A DNA stretch of 64,000 nt from the NCBI RefSeq assembly GCF_002266855.1, contig NZ_NGJN01000005.1, positions 186,001 to 250,000 of the forward strand, in the 5' to 3' direction. The translations under genes and the position numbers were made by a program. Within the stretch, counting starts at the first letter, position 1, and the number at the start of each line of letters is the position of its first letter. The notes below the pieces were generated by a model. The model saw nothing but the letters and a program-made list of their open reading frames with translations, had not been told where the DNA came from and ran no database searches. This document shows, piece after piece, positions 7,524 to 16,963 of this stretch. This DNA comes from Winogradskyella aurantia. Its GTDB lineage: Bacteria > Bacteroidota > Bacteroidia > Flavobacteriales > Flavobacteriaceae.

Positions 7524-9302
7524 TTAGGAGCTATAAATTTTTTCGTAGAGATTGTTGTATTTTTCCCTTATCACACTTCGTTTCATCTTCATGGTTGGCG
7601 TAAGGTGGCCATCATCTATGGTCCATGCCTCAGGGGTGAGCTCAAAACGTTTAATTTGTTCCCATTTCCCAAAGTTCTTATTGTACTTATCTACTTCCTT
7701 TTGTATTCGTTTAATGACCTTTTCAGAGGTAGCAATTTCTTTATCGGTCTTACCAATATCATTATACTCTTTATGGTCGATCCAATCTCTAATAAAGTCA
7801 AAATTAGGCTGAATTATGGCTGCGGGCATTTTTTCACCTTCACCAATGACCATAATTTGTTCAATAAACAACGATTGTTTAAAGTCGTTTTCTAATAAGG
7901 TGGGGATAATATACTTGCCGCCAGAAGTTTTAAACATTTCTTTTTTACGTCCTGTAATTTTTAAGAAACCATCATTGTCAATTTCACCTTTATCTCCCGT
8001 ATGAAAATAGTCACCCGTCATGACTTCAGCTGTTTTTTCAGGATCTTTATAGTAGCCCAACATTACGTTAGGACCTTTGATTAAGATTTCTCCATCCTCA
8101 GCTATTTTTACCTCTACGTTTGGAATCGGTTTGCCTACGGTCCCTACCTTGTACATATGGTTTTCATATAATCCAACAGAAACCACAGGCGAGGTTTCTG
8201 TTAAGCCATAGCCCTCCATGACGCGCATTTGCGCTGCGCCAAATATTCTGGCTAGCCTTGGTTGAAGGGCAGCACTTCCCGATACCATGGTTCCTAATTG
8301 ACCGCCTAAAGCTTCACGCCATTTACTGAAAATAAGTTTATTGGCGATTTTTAGTTTAAATTCGTACCAAGCTCCATTAGCCCTGTAGGGTTCCCAGCGT
8401 TCTCCCAGACTTACAGCCCAAAAAAACAAGGCCTTTTTTATACCAGACAACTCTTCGCCCTTTAGCATTATTTTGTCAAATACCTTTTCGAGGAGTCGAG
8501 GGACAACACTCATTAAATTGGGATTAATCTCTTTAGCATTATCACCAATTTTATCTAAAGCCTCAGCGTAATAAATAGATGTTCCTGCATATTGATAGAC
8601 ATAGATAAGCACCCGTTCAAAAATATGACAGATGGGCAGAAAACTTAGAATTCTTGTCTCTCCAGATGGAGGTAAGGGAACCCTGGGTGAACTGTCCAAG
8701 ACATTGCTCGTAATATTCCAATGCGATAGCATGACGCCCTTGGGTTTACCAGTCGTACCTGAAGTGTAAATAATAGTCGCTAAATCATCAGGAGAAACAG
8801 CTGCTTTACGTAACTCCACTTCTTCTTGCAAGGTAGTTTCGAACCCGAGTTCAAACAACTCTGAATAGTGTTTACAACCTTCGATATAATCAAAAGAGTA
8901 CACCTCTTTTAGTTTTGTATTGGCTTGAACTTTCCTAACCTTTTCTAGTACTTCTTCGTCTGAAACAAAGCAAAAAATTGATTCGCTGTGGTTGAGGACA
9001 TATTCATAATCCTCTGCCGAAATTGTAGGGTATATAGGAATATTTTGCGCGCCAACCTGAAGAACACCAATATCCATAATATTCCATTCAGTGCGATTAG
9101 TAGAGGAAATAACGGCGATTTTATCATTTTTTTGAACACCTAATTTCAATAGAGCTCGGCTAATCGTGTTAGCTTTTTTTAGATATTCTTCTGTAGACAT
9201 AGGAGTCCATACACCGTTGTATTTAGTAACTAAGGCTGAATCATTAGGTTTATGTTTAAGTTGATAGTAAGGAAAATCAAAAAGGCGAGTTATTTCAGTC
9301 AT
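7524..9302 (-). CDS. Long-chain acyl-CoA synthetase (AMP-binding, FAA1-like)
   Basis: Activates fatty acids to acyl-CoA with ATP and CoA. The 592 residues carry the P-loop-like AMP-binding motif TIIYTSGTTGKPKG (177-190), the adenylate-site motif GYGLTETSP, the hinge segment YFHTGDKGEIDNDGFLKITGR, and a C-terminal lid with the long-chain insert typical of bacterial FAA1-like synthetases. Its product would feed the adjacent beta-oxidation operon, which has the same orientation but a separate promoter and terminator. It is divergent from pflB across a 321-bp control region. The sequence does not settle chain-length preference. Confidence 0.92.
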   Translation of the reverse strand: MTEITRLFDFPYYQLKHKPNDSALVTKYNGVWTPMSTEEYLKKANTISRALLKLGVQKNDKIAVISSTNRTEWNIMDIGVLQVGAQNIPIYPTISAEDYEYVLNHSESIFCFVSDEEVLEKVRKVQANTKLKEVYSFDYIEGCKHYSELFELGFETTLQEEVELRKAAVSPDDLATIIYTSGTTGKPKGVMLSHWNITSNVLDSSPRVPLPPSGETRILSFLPICHIFERVLIYVYQYAGTSIYYAEALDKIGDNAKEINPNLMSVVPRLLEKVFDKIMLKGEELSGIKKALFFWAVSLGERWEPYRANGAWYEFKLKIANKLIFSKWREALGGQLGTMVSGSAALQPRLARIFGAAQMRVMEGYGLTETSPVVSVGLYENHMYKVGTVGKPIPNVEVKIAEDGEILIKGPNVMLGYYKDPEKTAEVMTGDYFHTGDKGEIDNDGFLKITGRKKEMFKTSGGKYIIPTLLENDFKQSLFIEQIMVIGEGEKMPAAIIQPNFDFIRDWIDHKEYNDIGKTDKEIATSEKVIKRIQKEVDKYNKNFGKWEQIKRFELTPEAWTIDDGHLTPTMKMKRSVIREKYNNLYEKIYSS

Positions 9303-9466
9303 GATGAATTTAGCAAAAAGTTAGTTGGATGTTTACGAAAATAGGAAATAAAAGCCTATTATTTTATTGGATTAAAAATACGATTTGAATTTTTAACAAA
9401 AATTTAGAGCTTTTACGTGTCCAAATTTAATGTTACGGAAATTAAAAAAATAGGACCTAGATGAAT

Positions 9467-9480
9467 TTGATCTATTTCAA
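9467..9480. promoter_or_regulatory. FNR/CRP-like site, distal, upstream of pflB
   Basis: TTGAT-CTAT-TTCAA matches the FNR consensus TTGAT-N4-ATCAA at 9 of 10 positions. Its centre (9473.5) is 64 bp, about six helical turns, from the second dyad at 9532-9543, so a protein on each would face the same side. It could also serve the divergent acyl-CoA synthetase gene. The 9303-9623 gap holds no gene I can support, only these control elements. Confidence 0.5.
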
Positions 9481-9531
9481 ACGATTTCGTAAGTAATGGC
9501 AGTGAAAATAAGGCTTTACCCGGTTTAAATA

Positions 9532-9543
9532 TGACAATTATCA
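9532..9543. promoter_or_regulatory. Palindromic FNR/CRP-like site at the pflB promoter
   Basis: TGACAATTATCA has the half-site pattern TGAY-N4-RTCA. Its exact reverse complement occurs upstream of ppdK at 14082-14093. The centre at 9537.5 lies 29.5 bp before the -7 element and close to -41 from the expected start, the usual place for an activator touching RNA polymerase. The binding protein is not in the window. Confidence 0.6.
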
Positions 9544-9566
9544 GTATTTAACAAGGCATAGATATC

Positions 9567-9574
9567 TAATTTTG
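9567..9574 (+). promoter_or_regulatory. -7 element of the pflB promoter
   Basis: TAATTTTG matches the Bacteroidota consensus TAnnTTTG, 49 bp before the pflB start. No good -33 (TTTG) sits at the normal distance; this fits an activator-dependent promoter served by the dyad at 9532-9543. Confidence 0.6.
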
Positions 9575-9623
9575 TACATCGAAATGGATATCATTAATAA
9601 AGACATTTTAATACTGTAACAAT

Positions 9624-11849
9624 ATGGAAGTAAAACAATTCATAAATGGTTCGTGGACAAAAACAATCAACGTAAGAGATTTTGTTTTTAAGAATATTAC
9701 GCCGTACTACGGAACAAGTACCTTTTTAGAAGGCCCAACCGAACGCACAAAAACTCTATGGAATACATGTAAAAAGGCTATGGCTGAAGAACGTGCCAAT
9801 AGTGGTGTTCGTAAGTTAGATACAGAAACCATATCTACCATTGATGCTTTCGGTCCTGGATATATAGATAGAAAGAATGAAGTGATTGTGGGTCTTCAAA
9901 CAGATGAACTACTTAAGCGTGCCATGAAGCCATTTGGTGGATTTAAAGTTGTGGAAAAAGCCTTATCAGAACATGGACTAAAGCCTTCTGAAAAGCTTAC
10001 CGAATTATTTTCTAAATATGTTAAGACACATAATGACGGTGTTTTTGATGCTTATAACTCTGAAATCAAGAAATACCGCTCACTGGGTATTTTAACTGGG
10101 CTTCCAGACAACTATGCAAGAGGACGGATAATAGGTGATTACAGGCGCCTAGCCTTATATGGTCTCGACTTTTTAATTAATCAAAAAAAGAATGATTTAG
10201 AGTTTGTGTCTGGCCCTATGACCGATGAGGTAATTAGGCTACGTGAAGAAGTTTCTGAGCAAATAAAAGCACTTAAAGCCATGAAACGTCTAGGGGCTAA
10301 GTATAATTTGGACTTATCGCGTCCTGCTGAAAACGCTAGGGAAGCTGTTCAATGGACTTATATGGCCTACTTGGCTGCGGTTAAGGAGCAAGATGGCGCA
10401 GCTATGTCTTTGGGCAATGTATCCACGTTCTTAGACATTTTTATTGAGAATGATTTGCAAGAAGGTTTAATTACAGAAGCAGAAGCTCAAGAATATATAG
10501 ATCAATTTGTGATTAAACTAAGGATGGTACGCCACCTTAGAATGAAAGCTTATGACGAAATATTTGCGGGTGATCCAACTTGGGTAACCGAGGCTATTGG
10601 TGGTATGTTCTCTGATGGACGTACCAAAGTTACTAAAACCTCTTATAGGTTTTTAAATACACTTTATAATTTGGGACCATCGCCAGAACCTAATATGACG
10701 GTGCTTTGGTCTGAGGATTTACCAGAAAATTTCAAAAAATTCTGTGCTAAAGTGGCTATTGATACCTCTTCGCTTCAATTTGAGAACGACAGATTAATGC
10801 TTGAAAGTCGTGGTTCTGATGACTATGGTATTGCTTGTTGTGTATCCCACCAAGATTTGGGTAAATCCATTCAGTTCTTTGGCGCTCGTACTAATTTAGC
10901 CAAGACTTTATTGCTAGCGATTAATGGTGGGCGATGCGAATTAACGGGTGAACAAATATTTGAAGGTGTTCCTGAAGATAAGGACGAATATTTAGACTTT
11001 GATAAGGTAATGACCAACTTTAAAATTGCCATGCAAGAAATTGCGCGTGTATATAGCGATACTATGAATATCATTCACTATATGCACGATAAGTACTATT
11101 ATGAAAAAGCTCAAATGGCATTAATTGACACGAATCCTAGTATTAATATTGCTTATGGTATTGCAGGCTTATCTATCGTTGCAGATTCGCTTTCAGCCAT
11201 TAAATATGCTAAAGTTAAACCTATAAGAAATGAGGAAGGACTTACAGTTGGTTTTGATATAGAGGGTGAATTTCCAAAATATGGTAATGATGACGATAGG
11301 GTAGATACTCTGGCAGCAAAAGCTGTAGCAGATTTCAATTATGAATTGAAGCAATTCCCTGTGTATAAAAATGCAGAACCTACCTTGTCCGTATTGACTA
11401 TTACCTCCAATGTGGCTTATGGTAAAAAAACGGGGGCAACGCCTGATGGTAGGGCGAAGGGTATTCCATTTGCACCAGGAGCTAACCCTATGCATGGAAG
11501 GGATGAAATGGGAGCCATTGCATCTCTTAATTCCGTGGCTAAAATCAATTATGAAGACGCACAAGACGGTATTTCGAATACCTTCTCGGTAGTTCCTAAA
11601 TCTCTAGGGCCTGATAATGACACCCGAGTTGAAAATCTAGTGTCCATATTGGATGGCTATTTTTCAAATAATGCACAGCACGTTAATATCAACGTTTTAG
11701 ACAAGGAAACCTTAATGGATGCTATGGAACATCCAGAAGATTATCCTCAACTGACCATAAGAGTTTCAGGTTATGCTGTAAACTTTGTGAGGTTAACGCG
11801 AGAACAACAATTGGAAGTGATTTCAAGGTCCTTCCACGAATCAATGTAA
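9624..11849 (+). CDS. pflB: Formate C-acetyltransferase (pyruvate formate-lyase)
   Basis: Glycyl-radical enzyme converting pyruvate and CoA into acetyl-CoA and formate without oxygen. The 741 residues include the adjacent catalytic cysteines C405-C406 in GIACCVSHQ and the C-terminal glycyl-radical loop RVSGYAVNF, whose glycine is G716. Length and both motifs match active PflB, including the closing [15 protein letters not shown]. The activase gene follows 81 bp downstream behind a hairpin. The promoter has two FNR/CRP-like dyads, consistent with oxygen-sensitive control. Once activated, the enzyme is cleaved by oxygen, so its presence implies real anoxic or microoxic growth or survival. Confidence 0.96.
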   Translation: MEVKQFINGSWTKTINVRDFVFKNITPYYGTSTFLEGPTERTKTLWNTCKKAMAEERANSGVRKLDTETISTIDAFGPGYIDRKNEVIVGLQTDELLKRAMKPFGGFKVVEKALSEHGLKPSEKLTELFSKYVKTHNDGVFDAYNSEIKKYRSLGILTGLPDNYARGRIIGDYRRLALYGLDFLINQKKNDLEFVSGPMTDEVIRLREEVSEQIKALKAMKRLGAKYNLDLSRPAENAREAVQWTYMAYLAAVKEQDGAAMSLGNVSTFLDIFIENDLQEGLITEAEAQEYIDQFVIKLRMVRHLRMKAYDEIFAGDPTWVTEAIGGMFSDGRTKVTKTSYRFLNTLYNLGPSPEPNMTVLWSEDLPENFKKFCAKVAIDTSSLQFENDRLMLESRGSDDYGIACCVSHQDLGKSIQFFGARTNLAKTLLLAINGGRCELTGEQIFEGVPEDKDEYLDFDKVMTNFKIAMQEIARVYSDTMNIIHYMHDKYYYEKAQMALIDTNPSINIAYGIAGLSIVADSLSAIKYAKVKPIRNEEGLTVGFDIEGEFPKYGNDDDRVDTLAAKAVADFNYELKQFPVYKNAEPTLSVLTITSNVAYGKKTGATPDGRAKGIPFAPGANPMHGRDEMGAIASLNSVAKINYEDAQDGISNTFSVVPKSLGPDNDTRVENLVSILDGYFSNNAQHVNINVLDKETLMDAMEHPEDYPQLTIRVSGYAVNFVRLTREQQLEVISRSFHESM

Positions 11850-11857
11850 TTAAATAG

Positions 11858-11895
11858 AAAAGCACCTTGGAAGTTGGTTTCTTAGGTGCTTTTTT
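11858..11895 (+). terminator. Hairpin terminator or attenuator between pflB and pflA
   Basis: A 10-bp perfect stem, AAAAGCACCT (11858-11867) with AGGTGCTTTT (11884-11893), has a 16-nt loop and ends in a T-run. As no clear promoter separates it from pflA, it may act as a partial terminator that lowers activase expression relative to the enzyme. Confidence 0.7.
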
Positions 11896-11930
11896 AAATT
11901 TAAAGTGCTATTAAAACTCAAGACAATATA

Positions 11931-12659
11931 TTGTGTGTTCATTCTATTGAAACCTTTGGAGCTCATGATGGTCCAGGTATTCGATGTGTCGTTTTTTTAC
12001 AAGGTTGTAAATTAAAATGTCTGTATTGTCATAATCCAGACACTATTGCCATGGAGGGTGGCAGACCTTATACAACCGATGAACTTTTTGAGATTATCAT
12101 AAAATCCAAACCCTATTTTGGGAAAAATGGAGGCGTGACTATTTCAGGAGGAGAGCCCTTGCTACAAGCAAAAGCATTGATACCCTTATTTAAAAAGCTA
12201 AAAACTGAGGGTATACATACCACTTTAGATACCAATGGGCGCATCCTCAATCATTTTGCTATGGAGTTGATGGATAAGTACACGGATTTGGTAATGTTAG
12301 ATATTAAGCACATGACAGAAGAAGGATATGAATATATCACTGGCCAAAAGAACAATAAAACAACTTTTGCCTTTTCTGACTATCGCGAAAAATCAGGAAA
12401 GCCTATGTGGCTGCGATATGTTCTTATTCCAGGATTGACGGATAAGCCAGAATTACTAAAGTCTTTGGGAGAAAAATTTAAGACCTATAAAGCGATTCAA
12501 AAATTAGAAATTCAGCCGTATCACAAGCTTGGTGTTCATAAATGGGAAGCTTTAGGCTGGGATTATCAGCTTAAGGATGCCAGAGAAAACTCCGAAGAAG
12601 AACTTAGAAAAGCCCAAAACATTTTAAAACCGTATTTCAATGCGGTTACTATTAATTAA
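11931..12659 (+). CDS. pflA: Pyruvate formate-lyase activating enzyme (radical SAM)
   Basis: Uses S-adenosylmethionine and a [4Fe-4S] cluster to install the glycyl radical on PflB. The cluster motif CX3CX2C is seen as GCKLKCLYCHN (C26, C30, C33), preceded by THE conserved HDGPGIR-like substrate segment (GAHDGPGIRCVVF) and followed by the GGxEP motif ISGGEPLLQ. The 242-residue protein has the usual length. The start appears to be TTG at 11931; there is no in-frame ATG or GTG between the stop at 11901 and the conserved N-terminus. The next gene, the OFA transporter, begins 22 bp after the stop, so these two are cotranscribed. Confidence 0.93.
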   Translation: MCVHSIETFGAHDGPGIRCVVFLQGCKLKCLYCHNPDTIAMEGGRPYTTDELFEIIIKSKPYFGKNGGVTISGGEPLLQAKALIPLFKKLKTEGIHTTLDTNGRILNHFAMELMDKYTDLVMLDIKHMTEEGYEYITGQKNNKTTFAFSDYREKSGKPMWLRYVLIPGLTDKPELLKSLGEKFKTYKAIQKLEIQPYHKLGVHKWEALGWDYQLKDARENSEEELRKAQNILKPYFNAVTIN

Positions 12660-12681
12660 CCTGCTGCAAAAAACGAGAACC

Positions 12682-13938
12682 ATGTCAACTCAAAAGCTAA
12701 AAAATCGATGGCTTATAGCCTTATCAGCGATAGGAATTCACATAGCAATCGGATCCGTTTACGCCTATTCCGTAATTACGAATCCTGTTAAAGACATTTT
12801 TGATGTTGAAGGCAGTACGATAAAATGGGCGTTTAAAATCGCCATTTTATTCCTTGGGTTTTCAGCGGCATTTTTAGGACCATGGGTTGAGAAAGTAGGT
12901 CCGAAGATAAGTGGTACAACTGCTGGTTTGTTCTACGGGATAGGAATTTTGGGTTCTGGTTTAGCGGTTCACTTAGAATCTCTAGTGCTGTTTTATCTGT
13001 GTTATGGTGTTATTGGCGGAATTGGCTTAGGTCTAGGCTATATCACTCCTGTAAGTACATTGGTCAAGTGGTTTCCAGACAAAAGGGGATTGGCAACAGG
13101 TATGGCTATTATGGGCTTTGGTTTCTCAGCTTTGATATTTGGGCCAGTAATGCAGTCATTTTTTGAAACTGTTGGTATATCTAATGCCTTTTACTTATTA
13201 GGACTTATCTATATGATTTTAATTTTGACTTCAGCACGTTATATTGAGCGACCACCAGAAGGTTATGTCCCAAAAGGCTTTAATCAAGAGGATTCAAAAA
13301 CCATTAAAGGAGACATATCTAATATTACGGCAAAGGAGGCGCTTAGTGCAAGACGATTTTATTATATCTGGATTATGATGTTTATCAACATAACTTGTGG
13401 TATTGCCATTATTGCAGCGGCAAGTCCAATGATGCAAGAAAAATTGAATTATTCGCCAATGCAGGCGGCCGCGGTAGTTGGGCTCATAGGTGTTTTTAAT
13501 GGTTTAGGTAGAATTCTGTGGTCGAGTTTATCTGATTATTTAGGGCGTCCTAATACTTATGTCATTTTCTTCGCTTTCCAGATTTTAGCATTTTACTTCT
13601 TGCCACAAATCACCATGGAGCTACTGTTTCTAATCGTGCTATTTACCGTAATAACTATGTACGGAGGTGGTTTCGCCACCTTACCTGCGTTTTTAGGAGA
13701 TTTGTTTGGTACCAAACAATTAGGAGCTATCCACGGCATGGTGCTTGCAGGTTGGGCGCTCGCGGGTGTTATAGGCCCAACTATTTATGATGTGGTAAAA
13801 AAGACTACAGGGTCCTTAGATATAACCCTTAAGGTATTTTCAGGGTTGTTTTTAATTGCCTTTGTAATTTCCTTATTGATGAAGCGTTCAGTGAATTTAG
13901 CGTACAAGGAGACAAAGAAAGTGCCAGCAAATGTGTAA
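12682..13938 (+). CDS. OFA-family MFS transporter, possible formate or carboxylate carrier
   Basis: A 418-residue membrane protein with twelve predicted helices, split by a charged central loop near residues 190-225. Features of the oxalate/formate antiporter family are GIHIAIGSVYAYSV in helix 1, the GxGLGLGYxxPxSTLVKWFPDKRGLATG stretch over helices 4-5 and a matching GGGFATLPAFLGDLFG segment in the C-half. I chose ATG 12682 (MSTQKLKNRW) over an upstream ATG at 12640 that lies inside pflA and adds 14 atypical residues. Position directly after pflBA suggests that it carries formate or pyruvate. The family also includes transporters for other monocarboxylates, so the substrate is inferred only from context. 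Confidence 0.85.
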   Translation: MSTQKLKNRWLIALSAIGIHIAIGSVYAYSVITNPVKDIFDVEGSTIKWAFKIAILFLGFSAAFLGPWVEKVGPKISGTTAGLFYGIGILGSGLAVHLESLVLFYLCYGVIGGIGLGLGYITPVSTLVKWFPDKRGLATGMAIMGFGFSALIFGPVMQSFFETVGISNAFYLLGLIYMILILTSARYIERPPEGYVPKGFNQEDSKTIKGDISNITAKEALSARRFYYIWIMMFINITCGIAIIAAASPMMQEKLNYSPMQAAAVVGLIGVFNGLGRILWSSLSDYLGRPNTYVIFFAFQILAFYFLPQITMELLFLIVLFTVITMYGGGFATLPAFLGDLFGTKQLGAIHGMVLAGWALAGVIGPTIYDVVKKTTGSLDITLKVFSGLFLIAFVISLLMKRSVNLAYKETKKVPANV

Positions 13939-14081
13939 GTAACTTCTGAATAAATACCTAACTTTTCATTTAAGGGATGATGTAAAATCATTGGTTAACT
14001 GATTTTAAAATTGTCTTGCTTTCAATATTAAGGAAAACAATTCTAGTTTTTTTTTAACATAAGTAATAAACTTTCATTAGA

Positions 14082-14093
14082 TGATAATTGTCA
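14082..14093. promoter_or_regulatory. Palindromic FNR/CRP-like site at the ppdK promoter
   Basis: TGATAATTGTCA is the exact reverse complement of the site before pflB (9532-9543). Its centre (14087.5) is also 29.5 bp from the start of the -7-like element, the same spacing as at pflB. This shared layout is the main evidence for joint control. Confidence 0.6.
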
Positions 14094-14116
14094 GCAAATT
14101 ACTTAGTAGTACAGAG

Positions 14117-14124
14117 TACTTTTA
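14117..14124 (+). promoter_or_regulatory. -7-like element of the ppdK promoter
   Basis: TACTTTTA differs from TAnnTTTG only in its last base and lies 58 bp before the ppdK start. No -33 match is visible. I rely on its position relative to the dyad at 14082-14093. Confidence 0.45.
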
Positions 14125-14182
14125 TAACAGTCTTATGCAATAAGATATCCGAAACTGAATAAGAATCATAAATACACATAAA

Positions 14183-16912
14183 ATGGAAGTACTCAATGGG
14201 TTAAAAACTCGAGTTTACAGATTTGGGAACAAAACTGCAGACGGTAACAGTAAAATGAAAAATTTGTTAGGCGGTAAAGGTGCCAATTTAGCTGAAATGA
14301 GCGCAATTGGAATTCCTGTGCCACCTGGATTTACAATTACAACAGAAGTTTGTACTGAATATAATGATTTAGGCAAGGATACTGTTGTGGATTTGATTAA
14401 AGAAGAAGTTGAGCAATCGATTGCCAATATAGAAGACCAAATGGGCACCACTTTTGGCGATAAGGAAAATCCCTTATTGATTTCAGTGCGTTCAGGGGCT
14501 AGGGTATCTATGCCGGGTATGATGGATACCGTTTTAAACCTAGGTTTGAACGATGAGGTAGTTCAAGGATTAGCTAAACGCACAAATAACGAGCAATTTG
14601 CTTGGGATTCCTATCGTCGTTTTATTCAAATGTATGGTGGGGTTGTGTTAGGTATGAAACCAGAGTCTAAGGACGACATAGATCCGTTCGAAGAAATTAT
14701 GGAGCATCTAAAACACAAACGAGGTATAGAACTCGACACAGAGTTTACCGTTCAAGACTTGAAGGACTTAGTTTACGATTTTAAGGATGCCGTTAAAAAA
14801 CGAACAGGGCAAGAGTTTCCAACAGACCCTTGGGACCAACTTTGGGGAGCTATCATAGCCGTATTTAATAGTTGGAATGGTAATAGAGCTGTTTATTATC
14901 GCAACATGCACGGTTATCCTGCCGATTGGGGAACTGCTGTTAATGTGCAGGCTATGGTCTATGGTAATATGGGTGATAATTCAGGAACAGGTGTTTGTTT
15001 TACGCGAGATGCCGGTACTGGAGAGAATGTATTCAACGGTGAGTATTTAATTAATGCTCAGGGCGAAGATGTTGTTGCGGGCGTTAGAACTCCGCAACAA
15101 ATTACAAAGTTAGGCTCCCAACGCTGGGCGCAACTTGCTACTATAGATGAAAAGGACCGCTTTGAAAATTATCCCTCTTTGGAAGAGCTAATGCCAGCTA
15201 TTTTTAAAGAATTAAACGGTTATCAAGATACTTTAGAAAAACATTATCGCGATATGCAGGATATGGAGTTCACCATTCAAGATGGTAAACTTTGGATTCT
15301 CCAAACCAGAAATGGTAAACGAACAGGTGCGGCCATGGTTAAGATAGCTATGGACTTGCTAAAAGAAGGTATGATTAACGAAAAGGAAGCCTTATTACTT
15401 ATCGAGCCCAATAAACTAGATGAGTTATTGCATCCGGTTTTTGAGCCAAAAGCCTTGAAAAGCGCAACTATTATTGCACAAGGTCTTCCTGCATCACCAG
15501 GAGCAGCTACGGGTAAAATTGTATTCTTCGCTGATGAAGCCAATAAGTATAAAAACAGCATTCTAGTGCGTATTGAAACCTCTCCTGAAGATTTGGAGGG
15601 TATGAATATAGCTAAAGGTATTCTTACAGCCCGTGGTGGTATGACCTCTCACGCGGCAGTTGTTGCAAGGGGTATGGGTAAATGTTGTATTTCTGGAGCA
15701 GGAGCCTTAAAAATAAATTATAAGACTAGAACATTAACTGTTAACGGTCACGAATATCATGAGGGTGATTGGATTTCACTCAACGGTTCCACAGGTAATA
15801 TTATTGAAGGTAAGGTAGCTACTATGGAACCCGAATTAAGTGGTGAATTTGCCGAATTGATGGAACTTACGGATAAGTATGCTGAAATGAAAGTAAGAAC
15901 CAATGCTGATACACCTAAAGATGCTAGGATAGCACGGAATTTTGGTGCTCAAGGTATTGGGTTAACAAGGACTGAGCATATGTTTTTTGAAGTGGATAGA
16001 ATAAAAGCCATGCGCGAAATGATCTTGGCAGATACCGTTAAAGGTCGCAAACAGGCCCTCGAAGAATTATTGCCGATGCAACGTTCGGATTTTGAGGGTA
16101 TTTTTGAAGCTATGGATGGCCTATCTGTCACAATTCGATTATTGGACCCTCCATTACATGAGTTTGTGCCCCATCAACTTGCCACCCAAAAAGAATTGGC
16201 TGATGAAATGCACATTTCATTGCAAGCGGTTAAGAACAAAGTAGCAGAATTGGAAGAATTTAATCCAATGTTAGGCCATAGGGGCTGTAGGCTAGGGAAT
16301 ACCTATCCGGAAATTACTGAAATGCAAACACGAGCAATCATTGAAGCCGCCCTTAATTTAAAAGAACGCGGAATTATATGTAAGCCCGAAATAATGGTCC
16401 CTTTAGTTGGAACCGTTAAGGAGTTTGAAGCTCAGGAACAAATTATCAGAGCCACTGCTAACACCATCTTTGAGGAAAGAAATGATACCATTGATTATTT
16501 AGTCGGTACTATGATTGAAGTCCCAAGAGCTGCTTTGGTAGCTGATCTTATTGCAGAAAAAGCAGACTTTTTCTCCTTTGGCACTAATGATTTAACTCAA
16601 ATGACCTTTGGTTATTCTAGAGATGACGCTAGCAAGTTCTTACCGATATACATTGAAAAGGGTATCCTCAAAGTAGATCCATTTGAAGTTTTAGATCAGG
16701 AAGGTGTCGGTCAATTAGTTAAAATAGGAACTGAACGTGGACGCAGTATAAAACCAAACCTAAAGGTTGGTATTTGCGGTGAACACGGTGGTGAGCCTTC
16801 ATCCGTTGAGTTTTGCTATAATACAGGAATGGATTATGTGAGTTGTTCTCCATATCGTGTTCCCATTGCACGATTAGTGTCCGCTCAAGCGGCCATAAAA
16901 ACAACCATGTAG
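14183..16912 (+). CDS. ppdK: Pyruvate, phosphate dikinase
   Basis: Interconverts pyruvate, ATP and phosphate with PEP, AMP and pyrophosphate. The 909 residues hold the N-terminal ATP-grasp domain beginning with KNLLGGKGANLAEM, the swivelling phosphohistidine domain with GGMTSHAAV (H490 is the phosphorylated residue), and the C-terminal PEP/pyruvate barrel with the catalytic C865 in ICGEHGG. Length matches bacterial PPDK. In anaerobes the enzyme can run either toward PEP for gluconeogenesis or toward pyruvate and ATP, saving a phosphoanhydride bond. Its promoter shares an FNR/CRP-like site with pflB, arguing for a role in fermentative metabolism. A strong terminator follows. Confidence 0.96.
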   Translation: MEVLNGLKTRVYRFGNKTADGNSKMKNLLGGKGANLAEMSAIGIPVPPGFTITTEVCTEYNDLGKDTVVDLIKEEVEQSIANIEDQMGTTFGDKENPLLISVRSGARVSMPGMMDTVLNLGLNDEVVQGLAKRTNNEQFAWDSYRRFIQMYGGVVLGMKPESKDDIDPFEEIMEHLKHKRGIELDTEFTVQDLKDLVYDFKDAVKKRTGQEFPTDPWDQLWGAIIAVFNSWNGNRAVYYRNMHGYPADWGTAVNVQAMVYGNMGDNSGTGVCFTRDAGTGENVFNGEYLINAQGEDVVAGVRTPQQITKLGSQRWAQLATIDEKDRFENYPSLEELMPAIFKELNGYQDTLEKHYRDMQDMEFTIQDGKLWILQTRNGKRTGAAMVKIAMDLLKEGMINEKEALLLIEPNKLDELLHPVFEPKALKSATIIAQGLPASPGAATGKIVFFADEANKYKNSILVRIETSPEDLEGMNIAKGILTARGGMTSHAAVVARGMGKCCISGAGALKINYKTRTLTVNGHEYHEGDWISLNGSTGNIIEGKVATMEPELSGEFAELMELTDKYAEMKVRTNADTPKDARIARNFGAQGIGLTRTEHMFFEVDRIKAMREMILADTVKGRKQALEELLPMQRSDFEGIFEAMDGLSVTIRLLDPPLHEFVPHQLATQKELADEMHISLQAVKNKVAELEEFNPMLGHRGCRLGNTYPEITEMQTRAIIEAALNLKERGIICKPEIMVPLVGTVKEFEAQEQIIRATANTIFEERNDTIDYLVGTMIEVPRAALVADLIAEKADFFSFGTNDLTQMTFGYSRDDASKFLPIYIEKGILKVDPFEVLDQEGVGQLVKIGTERGRSIKPNLKVGICGEHGGEPSSVEFCYNTGMDYVSCSPYRVPIARLVSAQAAIKTTM

Positions 16913-16931
16913 GTATTTTAATGATTCCTAG

Positions 16932-16963
16932 AAAAAGCCTGAAGTTTAGCTTCAGGCTTTTTA
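16932..16963 (+). terminator. Strong terminator after ppdK
   Basis: A perfect 13-bp stem, AAAAAGCCTGAAG (16932-16944) with its complement (16950-16962), has a 5-nt loop and ends in five T residues. It starts 20 bp after the ppdK stop. Confidence 0.9.

Noticed and set aside
11193..11564. A 123-codon open frame on the minus strand inside pflB
   Set aside because: It is fully antisense to strongly conserved PflB sequence, has no sensible start signal and no domain pattern.
13983..14007. Terminator after the OFA transporter gene (TAAAATCA/TGATTTTA)
   Set aside because: The stem is only eight A-T-rich pairs with a nine-base loop and no T-run, too weak to call.
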